This document shows positions 15,818 to 23,059 of a stretch of DNA of 34,905 nucleotides, one piece after another. The DNA comes from a bacterium (lineage in GTDB: Bacteria > Patescibacteriota > Saccharimonadia > Saccharimonadales > UBA4665). The translations under genes and the position numbers were made by a program. The notes under the pieces were generated by a model, which did not search any database, was not told where the DNA came from, and saw only the letters and a list, made by a program, of their open reading frames with translations. How positions within the stretch are numbered: the first letter of the stretch is position 1; every line of letters starts with the position of its first letter. The DNA lies in contig JAJYZG010000009.1 of NCBI GenBank assembly GCA_021800155.1, positions 1-34,905 on the forward strand, in the 5' to 3' direction.

Positions 15818-16885
15818 TTAGTTGGGGGAAAGATAGTAAACTAAACCGCCGGCGCTGCCGTCATTAACGATCTGATTTTTGGCCATATCACCGTTCCCGG
15901 TAAGCGGATCAATGGTTGCTGAATCTCCATAAATGAACGTTGGATGCCTGCCTCCGCTAACCACTATTTCAACATGACCACCCAAATAATTAAAGTAAGC
16001 CACGTCGCCAGGTTTAGGTTGATAGCCGCTATTAGCTGAATGATAAGTGAACATCCCTGTATCTATAATATTATTTGCGTTATATTCATCCCAGCCGCCG
16101 ATACCCCGTTCTCCGGTCGTAAAAGGTGAACCGGCCTGCAGATATACATAGCTAACGAAATCTGCACACCACTCTTCATTCGAATTACCGGCAGTATAAT
16201 CAGACATCAATACTGGTTGGAGTTTAGGCTCGGTCTGCCACGCCAACCATTGCTGCTCGGCTACGCAAGCCACACGTGCCCCTAATGAGTTCTGCTTACA
16301 CTCCGGACTTGAGATATTGCTCAGCGGAACTCCCGACCAATCATCAGGCGTCCAGTTTTCTCCTAGAGTATTGACATAAGTACAGCTGGCTGTGACAAGT
16401 GGTAAACCAGTCATGCCTTTAGGCAATGCCATGCACTGTCCGTTTTGATTATTCTTGAAGCCGACACCGTAACGCAACCAGTTTTGATACGGGGTTGTAC
16501 TGCAAGGAACTATTGCAATTTTTGATCTTTCAACCGCCAGGCAGTACTTGCCCGCATGCTCAATTTTGCCACCGCTAAAACTCCAGTCTTGGGCCGTAGT
16601 TCCGTTGCAAACCCAAGCTTGTACATAACCACTCCTGGTAAAGTCGGCGTGGTGAGCATCGAGACAATAATTACTAACTCCTGAGCGTATTTCCGGAATC
16701 GGCGCGTCGGCGCTAACTGACCCCAATGACGCAATGGAAAGCCCGCCCCAAACCATTAAAACGAGCAGTGTTAGGGTCGTAATTATGCCAAATACAGTGC
16801 GGACTGCTTGCAATACCGGACGCTTTTGAGACGGCAGCATTTGCCGATATGAAACTGATCTTACTCTATTCTGGCTGATTTGCAT
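15818..16885 (-). CDS. ricin-lectin and CHAP domain cell-wall hydrolase
   Basis: Secreted or anchored protein of 355 aa. A basic N-terminus and a hydrophobic helix (residues 31-54) form signal or anchor. Residues 70-183 look like a ricin-type beta-trefoil: SNYCLDAHHA, QDW (99-101), KYCLAV, QNW (134-136) and paired cysteines; such domains bind sugars. Residues 225-325 are a CHAP domain: nucleophile C240 in EEWCADFVSYVY, the catalytic His H304 in GGHVEIVV, and D321 in YGDS as possible third residue. CHAP domains act as amidases or endopeptidases on peptidoglycan. The lectin could dock it on wall glycan of the cell itself or, in an epibiont, of its host (inference). A TATATAAT lies at about 16911-16918; there is no clear Shine-Dalgarno. 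Divergent from the next gene. Confidence 0.85.
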   Translation of the reverse strand: MQISQNRVRSVSYRQMLPSQKRPVLQAVRTVFGIITTLTLLVLMVWGGLSIASLGSVSADAPIPEIRSGVSNYCLDAHHADFTRSGYVQAWVCNGTTAQDWSFSGGKIEHAGKYCLAVERSKIAIVPCSTTPYQNWLRYGVGFKNNQNGQCMALPKGMTGLPLVTASCTYVNTLGENWTPDDWSGVPLSNISSPECKQNSLGARVACVAEQQWLAWQTEPKLQPVLMSDYTAGNSNEEWCADFVSYVYLQAGSPFTTGERGIGGWDEYNANNIIDTGMFTYHSANSGYQPKPGDVAYFNYLGGHVEIVVSGGRHPTFIYGDSATIDPLTGNGDMAKNQIVNDGSAGGLVYYLSPN

Positions 16886-16994
16886 GTTTGTTTTTTTTGA
16901 CTGTCGTAATTATATAATAGCTCAACTGTAGACTACTAGCCCATCATCGTTTAAACTGATTGATATATCGAACATATTTTAGCAGGTAAACCAA

Positions 16995-17399
16995 GTGATT
17001 AAGACAGATTTAGAGGAAATGCCTCGATATAAGAAGACTAAACCCGACAGCACAGCCGAGTTAACAACAATTAGCCAGCGGGCGGCATTAGCTTACAGCG
17101 GATTTGTATTTTTGGTAATTATTGGCGGCCTAATCGTCTATTTAACTACTAATAGCAGTTCGCCAGTACGTCCCGGGATCGAACGCCCGCTAGGAAACCA
17201 GCCGGCTCTTTCAATCACACCGACAACGTCTTCTAATACCGGCCAGACCGCTGCTGCACCTAAAAACTTGAGCGGCAGCGCAATTAACCTTCAGGACAAC
17301 TTGCCGTCAGGGCAGGGTGGAGCAAAAACCAGTCTAATTCAATCTGCCAACCAAGCCCAAAGTACTGGGCAAGGCATTAACCAAACGCAGCCTTATTAG
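16995..17399 (+). CDS. small membrane protein with Thr/Ser/Gln-rich exterior
   Basis: 134 aa starting with GTG. One hydrophobic helix (residues 33-51) follows a charged cytosolic N-terminus; the ~80 residues after it are low complexity, rich in Ser, Thr, Gly, Asn and Gln (for example QTAAAPKNLSGSAI and SANQAQSTGQGINQTQPY) and probably extend into the envelope. I recognise no family. AGCAGG lies 8 bases upstream of the GTG; an ATG at 17019 is an alternative start, but its purine-rich stretch is too close. It is divergent from the CHAP gene and lies 37 bases upstream of marR. Confidence 0.55.
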   Translation: MIKTDLEEMPRYKKTKPDSTAELTTISQRAALAYSGFVFLVIIGGLIVYLTTNSSSPVRPGIERPLGNQPALSITPTTSSNTGQTAAAPKNLSGSAINLQDNLPSGQGGAKTSLIQSANQAQSTGQGINQTQPY

Positions 17400-17401
17400 T
17401 A

Positions 17402-17430
17402 TTTACTTTCCCGAAGTAACTATTTATACT
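17402..17430 (+). promoter_or_regulatory. promoter of marR (TTTACT-17-TATACT)
   Basis: -35 TTTACT (17402-17407), a 17-base spacer, and -10 TATACT (17425-17430). The GTG start of the MarR gene comes 6 bases after the -10, so the transcript should begin at or very near the start codon. Confidence 0.55.
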
Positions 17431-17436
17431 AAGGTT

Positions 17437-17901
17437 GTGCATAGCGATGAAGAATTAGATCGACTGGAAACAGCTTTATTTAAATGCATGCGCACCGCCA
17501 AACGTCCATACTACTGGGAAGAATTACAGAGAAGAGCCGACGTTTCAATTGACCGCCCCGCTGCTGCGATAATTTTAAGCCTGCTCAATGGACCGCTGCA
17601 GTTCCAGAAGCTCGTACACCGTTTAGGCGTTGAAGCTCCCTCTATTAGCCGCAAGGTACATGAGCTCGAGAACAACAATATAATCAAGCGCGTACCGACT
17701 GAAGATAAGCGGATTCACCTCTTGAGCTTGACTGAGGAAGGCAACGCGATAGGCGACAACATCAAACGAGCCCGCCGTGAAATGCTAGCTGATATCTTAT
17801 CCGATTGGCCGAGCGGTAAACGTCATGAGTTAATCGCGCTGGTTGAAAGCTTGGCTAAAGCCATGCAAGAATACTTCGGTTCCAAAGACAGGGTGGTTTA
17901 A
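17437..17901 (+). CDS. MarR-family transcriptional regulator
   Basis: Winged-helix DNA-binding protein, 154 aa, usual MarR length. The wHTH covers about residues 35-105: ILSLLNGPLQFQKLVHRLGV (helix and turn), EAPSISRKVHELENNNIIKR (recognition helix) and the wing PTEDKRIHLLSLTEEG, which carries the typical D-x-R motif (EDKR). Dimerization helices lie at both ends (residues 3-30 and 120-148). MarR proteins usually repress nearby transporter genes and respond to small ligands. Here a DrrAB-like exporter begins 342 bases downstream on the same strand, the natural target. The start is a GTG behind a promoter that leaves no leader. Confidence 0.9.
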   Translation: MHSDEELDRLETALFKCMRTAKRPYYWEELQRRADVSIDRPAAAIILSLLNGPLQFQKLVHRLGVEAPSISRKVHELENNNIIKRVPTEDKRIHLLSLTEEGNAIGDNIKRARREMLADILSDWPSGKRHELIALVESLAKAMQEYFGSKDRVV

Positions 17902-18243
17902 CCAAATATGTTCAACTTATTAACCATTGACTGTGGGTGGATCGCGCGGTCACCCAATCAGCTATACGAACATCATCAAAAAAGCCCGTCCTTATGCAGA
18001 ATGGTGCAACTAAAAGCGTCAGGTCAATACCTTGTGCGCGCATTACCGCCTTGCAGCATTATTGCTCAAGGTTTTGCTGATTTTCAAGAGAGCACAAGCT
18101 AACACCAATGATCAGCGCGTTATCTACAGCTATGCTTATTAGTGCACCGACAATGATCACATTATCTTTTTTAGGTATGTCTAATGCTCAACACAAGTTG
18201 CTAACCCTATTGACTACCCTACGCGAAAAAGGAATCGTGAGCC
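17902..18243. other. 342-base gap between marR and the ABC exporter
   Basis: No recognisable gene. A 64-codon frame (17908-18102) has an unlikely composition and no motif. A 48-codon frame from the ATG at 18108 to 18254 encodes a hydrophobic start (MISALSTAMLISAPTM) and a basic end and overlaps the ABC ATPase start; it has no ribosome site that I can see. The region could be a decayed gene or a regulatory region for the exporter. AAAGGA near 18228 serves the ATPase ATG at 18244. Confidence 0.4.
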
Positions 18244-19047
18244 ATGGCAGATAACACAATGATCAAGGTTGAACATCTAAGCAAGCGTTTTGGCCATTTC
18301 ACGGCTGTCGATAATATATCTTTTAGCGTATCTCGCGGCGAATTATTCGCCTTACTCGGGCCGAACGGTGCCGGTAAGTCGACAACCATTAAAATGCTGA
18401 CCACCCTGCTTAAACCGAGCTCTGGCAAACTTGAGCTTAACGGCCACGACGTCGTAGCTCGCCCCGACCTAACGCGGCACAGCTTCGGCATCGTCTTTCA
18501 GGATCCAACGTTAGATAACGATTTAACAGCCTACGAAAATATGGAGTTACATGCCGTGATGTACAGCGTACCTCATAACGAAACAGCGCCTCGAATTGAA
18601 GCACTTATGCGCTTAGTGGAGTTGTGGGACCGGCGCAAAAGCTTGGTTAGGACATTCTCTGGCGGCATGAAGCGACGGCTTGAGATTGCCCGCGGATTAC
18701 TGCATCATCCTCAAGTTCTGTTTTTAGACGAACCAACGCTCGGTCTAGACGCTCAGACGCGTACTTTGCTCTGGAACTATGTCGGGAATTTGGCTAAAGA
18801 AAAAGAAATGACCATCCTCTTTACTACCCATTACCTTGAAGAGGCTGAAGCCAATGCCAGCCGGATCGGGATTATCGACCACGGCAAACTATTAGTTATC
18901 GGAACGGCACCGGAACTCAAGCAGGAAACCAAGACCAATTCGCTAGAAGAAGCCTACTTGGCTCTGACTGGACGCGAACTGCGCGATGAAGAGGTCAATT
19001 CCCATGAGGTCTGGCGGCAACGGCAGCGTTCGAGGAATATGCGATGA
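18244..19047 (+). CDS. ABC exporter ATPase, DrrA-like
   Basis: Cytosolic ATPase subunit of an ABC-2 type exporter, 267 aa. All nucleotide-binding motifs are present: Walker A GPNGAGKST (residues ~40-48), Q-loop FQDPTLDND, signature FSGGMKRR (Phe replaces the usual Leu), Walker B VLFLDEPTLGLD, and H-loop TTHYLEEAE. The C-terminal part (LKQETKTNSLEEAYLALTGRE) matches the DrrA/daunorubicin-resistance type. It overlaps the permease gene by 4 bases (ATGA). MarR upstream is the likely regulator. Exported compound unknown; drugs, lipids or glycans are possible. Confidence 0.93.
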   Translation: MADNTMIKVEHLSKRFGHFTAVDNISFSVSRGELFALLGPNGAGKSTTIKMLTTLLKPSSGKLELNGHDVVARPDLTRHSFGIVFQDPTLDNDLTAYENMELHAVMYSVPHNETAPRIEALMRLVELWDRRKSLVRTFSGGMKRRLEIARGLLHHPQVLFLDEPTLGLDAQTRTLLWNYVGNLAKEKEMTILFTTHYLEEAEANASRIGIIDHGKLLVIGTAPELKQETKTNSLEEAYLALTGRELRDEEVNSHEVWRQRQRSRNMR

Positions 19048-19790
19048 GAGTAGTTTATATACTCTGGCTTAGGCAGATTAAGCGCTATGTGCGCAGCCGA
19101 TCAAGAGTAGTCGGCGCGATCGCGCAACCATTGCTGTTTTTGTTGGCGCTTGGCTACGGCCTGGGAGCTGTGTTTAAGGCGGCCGGCAGGGGTGATTACC
19201 TGCAATTTTTAGTACCGGGGATTATGGCACAGACAGTGTTATTTTCTTCAATGTTCTATGGAGCAATGATTATCTACGACCGTCAGTTCGGATTCTTAAA
19301 AGAAACTATGGTAGCTCCGGTAAGCCGGCTTAAAATTATGCTGGGGGGCGCATTGGGGGGCGCTACGACATCTGTTTTCCAGGGAGCATTAGTATTCTTT
19401 ATCGCCTTGGCACTCGGTTTCCACCCACTACATTGGGTGATGACATTAGTGGCGCTGGCGTTTATGATTTTGCTAGCCATTGCTATTACCAGCTTCAGTT
19501 CAGGTCTTGGCTCCTTCGTCCAAGACATGCAGGGCTTCCAGGCCATCAATCAGTTTCTGGTATTCCCCCTATATTTTTTAAGCGGTGCGTTATATCCGCT
19601 CGATAATGTACCGACCTGGCTCCGGCTAATTGCGGAAGTCAATCCGATTTCTTACACCGTCGACGCCATGCGCTGGTCAATAATTGGCACCTCTAAGTTC
19701 GGGATTGGCAAAGACCTGATAGCCCTGGCTATAACTACCATAGTATTAATTACATTTGGCGCGATTCGCTTCCGACATATTGAAGCCTAG
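19044..19790 (+). CDS. ABC-2 type permease, DrrB-like
   Basis: Membrane subunit of the exporter, 248 aa, with six predicted helices. After a basic start (LRQIKRYVRSRSR) the first helix is QPLLFLLALGYGLG. The ABC-2 signature spans FPLYFLSGALYPLDNVPTWL and IAEVNPISYTVDAMRW near residues 170-210, typical of DrrB and NodJ. Translation is coupled to the ATPase by a 4-base overlap. Two such ATPase-permease pairs would dimerize to form the full transporter. The 3' end overlaps the convergent sodX-like gene by 4 bases. Confidence 0.92.
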   Translation: MRVVYILWLRQIKRYVRSRSRVVGAIAQPLLFLLALGYGLGAVFKAAGRGDYLQFLVPGIMAQTVLFSSMFYGAMIIYDRQFGFLKETMVAPVSRLKIMLGGALGGATTSVFQGALVFFIALALGFHPLHWVMTLVALAFMILLAIAITSFSSGLGSFVQDMQGFQAINQFLVFPLYFLSGALYPLDNVPTWLRLIAEVNPISYTVDAMRWSIIGTSKFGIGKDLIALAITTIVLITFGAIRFRHIEA

Positions 19791-20113
19791 TGGTTGTGGA
19801 CTAAAGGCCAAACTACTTTGGCAAGCACTGCGCCTTTTTCAACCCAGCCGAAGTGACGGCTATCGGTGCTATATCTTAAATTATCTCCTATAAAGAAAAC
19901 TTTATGTTTCCTCACCCGCTCTACCCGCTTGATCTTTTCCTTGCCATCCTGCAAAAAAATGTAGACCTGTCCCGGACGAATTGACTTAAACCAACCGCTG
20001 ACAACTATTATCTGCCCCGGCTTAAGCCTGGGGCTCATGCTACTGCCCACCACCCGGCGTAGCGTTACCGGCTTACGCCTTCTTGGTTTCCCAGAATATT
20101 TCAGCGATGGCAT
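19787..20113 (-). CDS. sodX: S26-family peptidase, probable NiSOD maturation protease
   Basis: Small signal-peptidase-like serine protease, 108 aa, expected to remove the leader of nickel superoxide dismutase so that its His1 can bind nickel. Motifs: VVGSSMSPRLKPG with nucleophile S25, the Ser-Lys general base in KIKRVERV (K62), and GDNLRYSTDSRHFG (box E). No membrane helix, unlike LepB, which fits a cytosolic SodX. I use the ATG at 20113; a TTG at 20125 is also open. It overlaps the end of sodN by 41 bases, an unusually long overlap that ties both genes together. The function is inferred from this neighbour and the size. Confidence 0.82.
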   Translation of the reverse strand: MPSLKYSGKPRRRKPVTLRRVVGSSMSPRLKPGQIIVVSGWFKSIRPGQVYIFLQDGKEKIKRVERVRKHKVFFIGDNLRYSTDSRHFGWVEKGAVLAKVVWPLVHNH

Positions 20114-20456
20114 CGACTTGATCAATCAACTTTTGCGCTTCGCCGGGATCGAGAGACCGCTTGCAGGTGCTAGCCTGTTTAATGGCCAGCCAGAACTGCT
20201 GGTGCAAGTCAGGGTATTTCTCGATATGCTCAGGCTTAAAATAGTCCGCCCAAAGCACCATTAAATGATATTTTACTAATTCGGCGCGTTGTTCCTTGAT
20301 GATGATTGCCCTGATCTTATCCTGTTCGTCCGCCGCTAGATACTTCTTCATTATTTCGCGCACGCTTTCCGCTTCAATCTTTGCCTGGGCCGGATCATAC
20401 ACACCGCACGGCAAATCACAGTGGGCATAAACCGGTTTAATGTTAAAAATCTTCAT
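20073..20456 (-). CDS. sodN: nickel superoxide dismutase precursor
   Basis: Ni-type superoxide dismutase, 127 aa, disproportionating superoxide in the cytosol. The nickel hook is intact: HCDLPCGVY, with H12, C13 and C17 of the precursor becoming His1, Cys2 and Cys6 after removal of an 11-residue leader (MKIFNIKPVYA). The following DPAQAKIEAESV and the four-helix part (AELVKYHLMVLWADYFKPEHIEKYPDL) match the family closely; the mature length of 116 aa is normal. sodX overlaps its 3' end. A TATAAT lies at 20507-20512, giving a leader of about 45 bases. NiSOD is known mainly from actinobacteria, cyanobacteria and some marine bacteria. Confidence 0.95.
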   Translation of the reverse strand: MKIFNIKPVYAHCDLPCGVYDPAQAKIEAESVREIMKKYLAADEQDKIRAIIIKEQRAELVKYHLMVLWADYFKPEHIEKYPDLHQQFWLAIKQASTCKRSLDPGEAQKLIDQVDAIAEIFWETKKA

Positions 20457-20506
20457 TTGTTTAAGTGACCCCCTACTTGAGATTAAATAACTAACCCTGT
20501 CGACCT

Positions 20507-20512
20507 ATTATA
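20507..20512 (-). promoter_or_regulatory. possible -10 element for sodN-sodX
   Basis: A perfect TATAAT on the minus strand between trmD and sodN. The -35 region is not convincing. It would give the dismutase pair its own transcript apart from trmD. Confidence 0.4.
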
Positions 20513-20525
20513 CCTTGTTGCATAT

Positions 20526-21188
20526 TCAAGACGTAAATGGCGACTTATGCTGCTGTTTTTTGCGCCAATCTTCAATCGCTTGGTGATGGCCGCTCAAGAG
20601 AACCGAAGGTACCTTCAGACCCCTGTATGCTTTAGGGCGGGTATACTGAGGAAATTCTACCTCATTACCAGCCTGGAAGGACTCGATTGCAGCTGACGAT
20701 GCACCCCCTAAAACCCCCGGCAATAGCCGAACAACCGAATCAACTATCACTAATGCCGGTAATTCTCCCCCAGTCAGAACATACTCCCCGATACAGTAAG
20801 CAGCGTCCACCCAATTAGTCACCCGCTCATCATAACCTTCATAATGCGGACAGATAATAATTAATCCTTTGTTAGATTCGGCAAGCGTATTAGCCTGAGC
20901 CTGGCTATATGTCTTACCTCTAGGCGAAGGCAAGATAACGTTGGCGTTGGGATCAAGGGCTTTAGCATGCTCGATCGCTTTGACTAACGGATCAACCATT
21001 AAGAGCATGCCGTCGCCGCCGCCGTAGGGTGTATCGTCGACCCGCTTACGTACTCCTTTGCCAAACTCACGTAAATTAATTAAGTTATAGCTAACAATGC
21101 CGCGTTCTTTGGCCTTAAGTAGCATGCTAGTATCAAGAAACGCACTCAGCATATCCGGAAATAGTGTAATTAGCTGAACTTTAATCAT
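20526..21188 (-). CDS. trmD: tRNA (guanine-37-N1)-methyltransferase
   Basis: SPOUT-fold enzyme that methylates G37 of tRNAs with SAM and prevents frameshifting. 220 aa, slightly short but complete. Conserved stretches: ITLFPDML, YGGGDGMLLMVDPL, LPSPRGKTYSQAQA, CPHYEGYDERV, and the knot region IGEYVLTGGELPALVIVDSV; then LPGVLGG and the C-terminal YTRPKAYRGLKVPSVLLSGHH, including the catalytic region Asp in IVDSV-like context and SGHH. It lies downstream of khpA and rpsP as in most bacteria, but rimM, normally between khpA or rpsP and trmD, is absent here, as is rplS after it. Confidence 0.96.
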   Translation of the reverse strand: MIKVQLITLFPDMLSAFLDTSMLLKAKERGIVSYNLINLREFGKGVRKRVDDTPYGGGDGMLLMVDPLVKAIEHAKALDPNANVILPSPRGKTYSQAQANTLAESNKGLIIICPHYEGYDERVTNWVDAAYCIGEYVLTGGELPALVIVDSVVRLLPGVLGGASSAAIESFQAGNEVEFPQYTRPKAYRGLKVPSVLLSGHHQAIEDWRKKQQHKSPFTS

Positions 21189-21219
21189 CTTAAGTAATTA
21201 AGGCTGACCTCAGCTTAAG
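21189..21219. repeat. inverted repeat in trmD leader
   Basis: CTTAAG occurs at both ends (21189-21194 and 21214-21219), and GCTG-ACCT-CAGC (21203-21214) forms a short hairpin between them. It lies directly upstream of the trmD ATG and could influence its translation; there is no T-run. Confidence 0.3.
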
Positions 21220-21259
21220 GATATATTGCGGTCACAAGGATTTAGTGAAACTAACAATC

Positions 21260-21712
21260 CTATAAGTCCAGGTCATCCATTTCTTCCAGCTCACGGCGGG
21301 TTTTGCTATAACGATCGGATCCGGACTCGCCATCTTCGTCGCCTTCCTCAGCACCCGGCAAGCTGCTCTCCAATTCAGGCTCTTCTTCATCTGGCGCCGC
21401 CGGTTCCGTATGATCGATGCGTTCCGTTTCACGCTTTGGCCGGGCTTCGCGCTGTTCTATCGGTAATCCATTATCTATAATTTTCAGATTGTAGCGGGCA
21501 TCGTTCTTGGTTCCTAGAGCTCTAAGCAGTGTCCTTAAGCTCTGGGCCGTAGCACCGTGCTTACCTATCACCCTGCCCAGATCTTCAGGATCGACTGTCA
21601 GCTCGAGCAAAACTCCTTTTTCATCAATTCTGCGTTCGATTTTAACAGCGTCAGGATTGCTGACAAGAGACTTTACCACGTATTCGACAAATTGTTGGTC
21701 TATGCTGCTCAC
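21260..21712 (-). CDS. khpA: KH-domain RNA-binding protein with acidic tail
   Basis: KhpA-type single KH domain, an RNA chaperone-like protein linked to cell division and translation in other bacteria. The domain covers about residues 5-80: FVEYVVKSLVSNPDAV, a beta strand region, and the GxxG loop IGKHGATAQSLRTLLRAL. The family is usually ~75-85 aa; this one has 150, because a charged, Glu/Asp-rich tail (from about residue 82 to the end: EPAAPDEEEPELE and similar) is added. I chose the GTG at 21712, because GGGAGG sits 8 bases before it; a TTG at 21730 would put that site inside the gene. It lies between rpsP and trmD, as usual. Confidence 0.88.
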   Translation of the reverse strand: MSSIDQQFVEYVVKSLVSNPDAVKIERRIDEKGVLLELTVDPEDLGRVIGKHGATAQSLRTLLRALGTKNDARYNLKIIDNGLPIEQREARPKRETERIDHTEPAAPDEEEPELESSLPGAEEGDEDGESGSDRYSKTRRELEEMDDLDL

Positions 21713-21776
21713 TTCGGAATCCTCCCACAAGTTAGTAACTTTTAGTATATCATTTATTAATGCTCAGCTTTAGAGG

Positions 21777-22226
21777 CTAAGGCTGATCAGTAGTGACTGT
21801 TTCGGCTTCAACCGCACTGGCTGGGGCGTTTGCCGGCTCTGGCGACTGTGCATTACTACCCTTTGGCGTTTCAGCCGGCGCTTCGGTGACAGCGGCCTGG
21901 ATTGCGGCCGATGCCGGCTGAGTTGAACGGCGTTTGTCAGGATTTTTAACTTCACGCTTTTTGAGCTGGATGTCGTTGACCCATTCCGGCAGCTTAATTT
22001 GTTCCCGCTTTAAAATTAACACCATTCTGGGCGAAGGCTGTGCCCCGTGACTAAGGTAAAAACCAACCTTTTCTTTGTCTAAGTTAAGTGTTTTGCTATG
22101 AGGGTCATAGCTGCCTAAATAAGCCACTACTTTACCACTCAGTGGTGTTCGCCGGGAGTCTTGAACGACCATGCGAAACATGGCGTGACCTTTGCGGCCG
22201 GTGCGCTGCATCCGTATAACTAGCAT
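21777..22226 (-). CDS. rpsP: 30S ribosomal protein uS16 with C-terminal extension
   Basis: Small-subunit protein S16. The core (about residues 1-84) is canonical: MLVIRMQRTGRKGHAMFRMV, VQDSRRTPLSGKVVAYLGSYDP, KEKVGFYLSHGAQPSPRM. The usual length is 75-90 aa; this one has 149. The extension is low complexity, first basic (LKKREVKNPDKRR) and then Ala/Pro/Thr/Glu-rich (AAVTEAPAETPKGS...). Such tails are common on ribosomal proteins of this lineage in my experience, but the role is unknown. First gene of rpsP-khpA-trmD, with a near-consensus promoter upstream and a GAGGAT purine-rich site 13 bases before the ATG. Confidence 0.95.
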   Translation of the reverse strand: MLVIRMQRTGRKGHAMFRMVVQDSRRTPLSGKVVAYLGSYDPHSKTLNLDKEKVGFYLSHGAQPSPRMVLILKREQIKLPEWVNDIQLKKREVKNPDKRRSTQPASAAIQAAVTEAPAETPKGSNAQSPEPANAPASAVEAETVTTDQP

Positions 22227-22280
22227 TTTGCTTCAGTTATCCTCTTTAGCTCTTTTGAAATAGATTGGCAACGGTTTCCT

Positions 22281-22309
22281 ATTGTACAGATTAGCTAAGG
22301 GGCAGTCAA
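22281..22309 (-). promoter_or_regulatory. promoter of the rpsP-khpA-trmD unit (TTGACT-17-TACAAT)
   Basis: On the minus strand: -35 TTGACT (22304-22309), a 17-base spacer, and -10 TACAAT (22281-22286). Each hexamer matches five of six sigma70-type consensus bases. The leader to the rpsP ATG is about 48 bases. This is the clearest housekeeping promoter of the window. Confidence 0.7.
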
Positions 22310-22341
22310 ATTTTACTGGGCCTGCATAACCTTAATAAAAA

Positions 22342-23049
22342 CTAATGCTCAATTGAGTTTTTGTAATTTAAAAGAGCACTTTCAGCAGCCTGTTGCTGGC
22401 CGGCTTGCTTACTGGGGCCCTTGCCTTTCCCGAGCAATCTGCCGCTAGCATAAACACCGAGTGTAAACAGCTTGTCGTGATCAGGCCCTTCTTCAACCAT
22501 AACCTTATATACAGGAGTAACACCTTCACGACTTTGCACCAGCTCCTGCAGTTGGGATTTGGGATCAACCCACGCGCCGCTAGTTAAGATGTCATTAAAA
22601 GTAACAATAACTGTTTTTTCAATAAATTCTTTGGCTTTAGCATAACCATGGTCAAGATAAATCGCGCCAATGACAGCCTCAAATGTATTGGCTAATATTT
22701 GCGCTCTGGCTCGCTTTGTCCCCCGTTTTTCCCCGCGACTCAACCGTAGCAAAGGTTCGAAGCCGGCCTTTTCAGCAGCCGCCGATAAACTTTCTGTCCG
22801 CACCAGTGCGCTGCGCCAGTTGGTCAATATACCCTCTTGTTCCTGATAGTTACCGTATAGGTATTCAGTTACAACCAGCTCCAGTACGGCATCGCCTAGG
22901 AACTCTAGCCGCTCATTATGTTCAAGTACGGATTTCTTATGCTCATTTAAGTATGAGCGGTGGGTAAATGCGGTTATTAACAGCCCGATATCATTAAAGC
23001 TAAAACCGAGGTTCGATTGGGCAAATTCGACGTATGAATTAGTATCCAT
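22342..23049 (-). CDS. rnc: ribonuclease III
   Basis: Double-strand-specific endoribonuclease processing rRNA and mRNA, 235 aa. The signature HNERLEFLGDAVLELVV includes catalytic positions E46/E49/D53; the second motif is ILANTFEAVIGAIYLD with E124, the essential Glu. N121 stands where E. coli has Asp114; that substitution is, to my knowledge, found in other bacteria too and need not abolish activity. The double-stranded RNA-binding domain covers about residues 160-232 (DPKSQLQELVQSREG ... GKGPSKQAGQQQAAESALL). It starts 10 bases after the stop of the Nudix gene and follows nusB, a sensible RNA-processing cluster. The smc and ftsY genes often found after rnc are absent. Confidence 0.96.
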   Translation of the reverse strand: MDTNSYVEFAQSNLGFSFNDIGLLITAFTHRSYLNEHKKSVLEHNERLEFLGDAVLELVVTEYLYGNYQEQEGILTNWRSALVRTESLSAAAEKAGFEPLLRLSRGEKRGTKRARAQILANTFEAVIGAIYLDHGYAKAKEFIEKTVIVTFNDILTSGAWVDPKSQLQELVQSREGVTPVYKVMVEEGPDHDKLFTLGVYASGRLLGKGKGPSKQAGQQQAAESALLNYKNSIEH

Positions 23050-23059
23050 AGCACTCTCT

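Noticed and set aside
17908-18102. 64-codon frame after marR
   Set aside because: No ribosome site, no motif, and residue composition unlike neighbouring genes; reported only as part of the gap.
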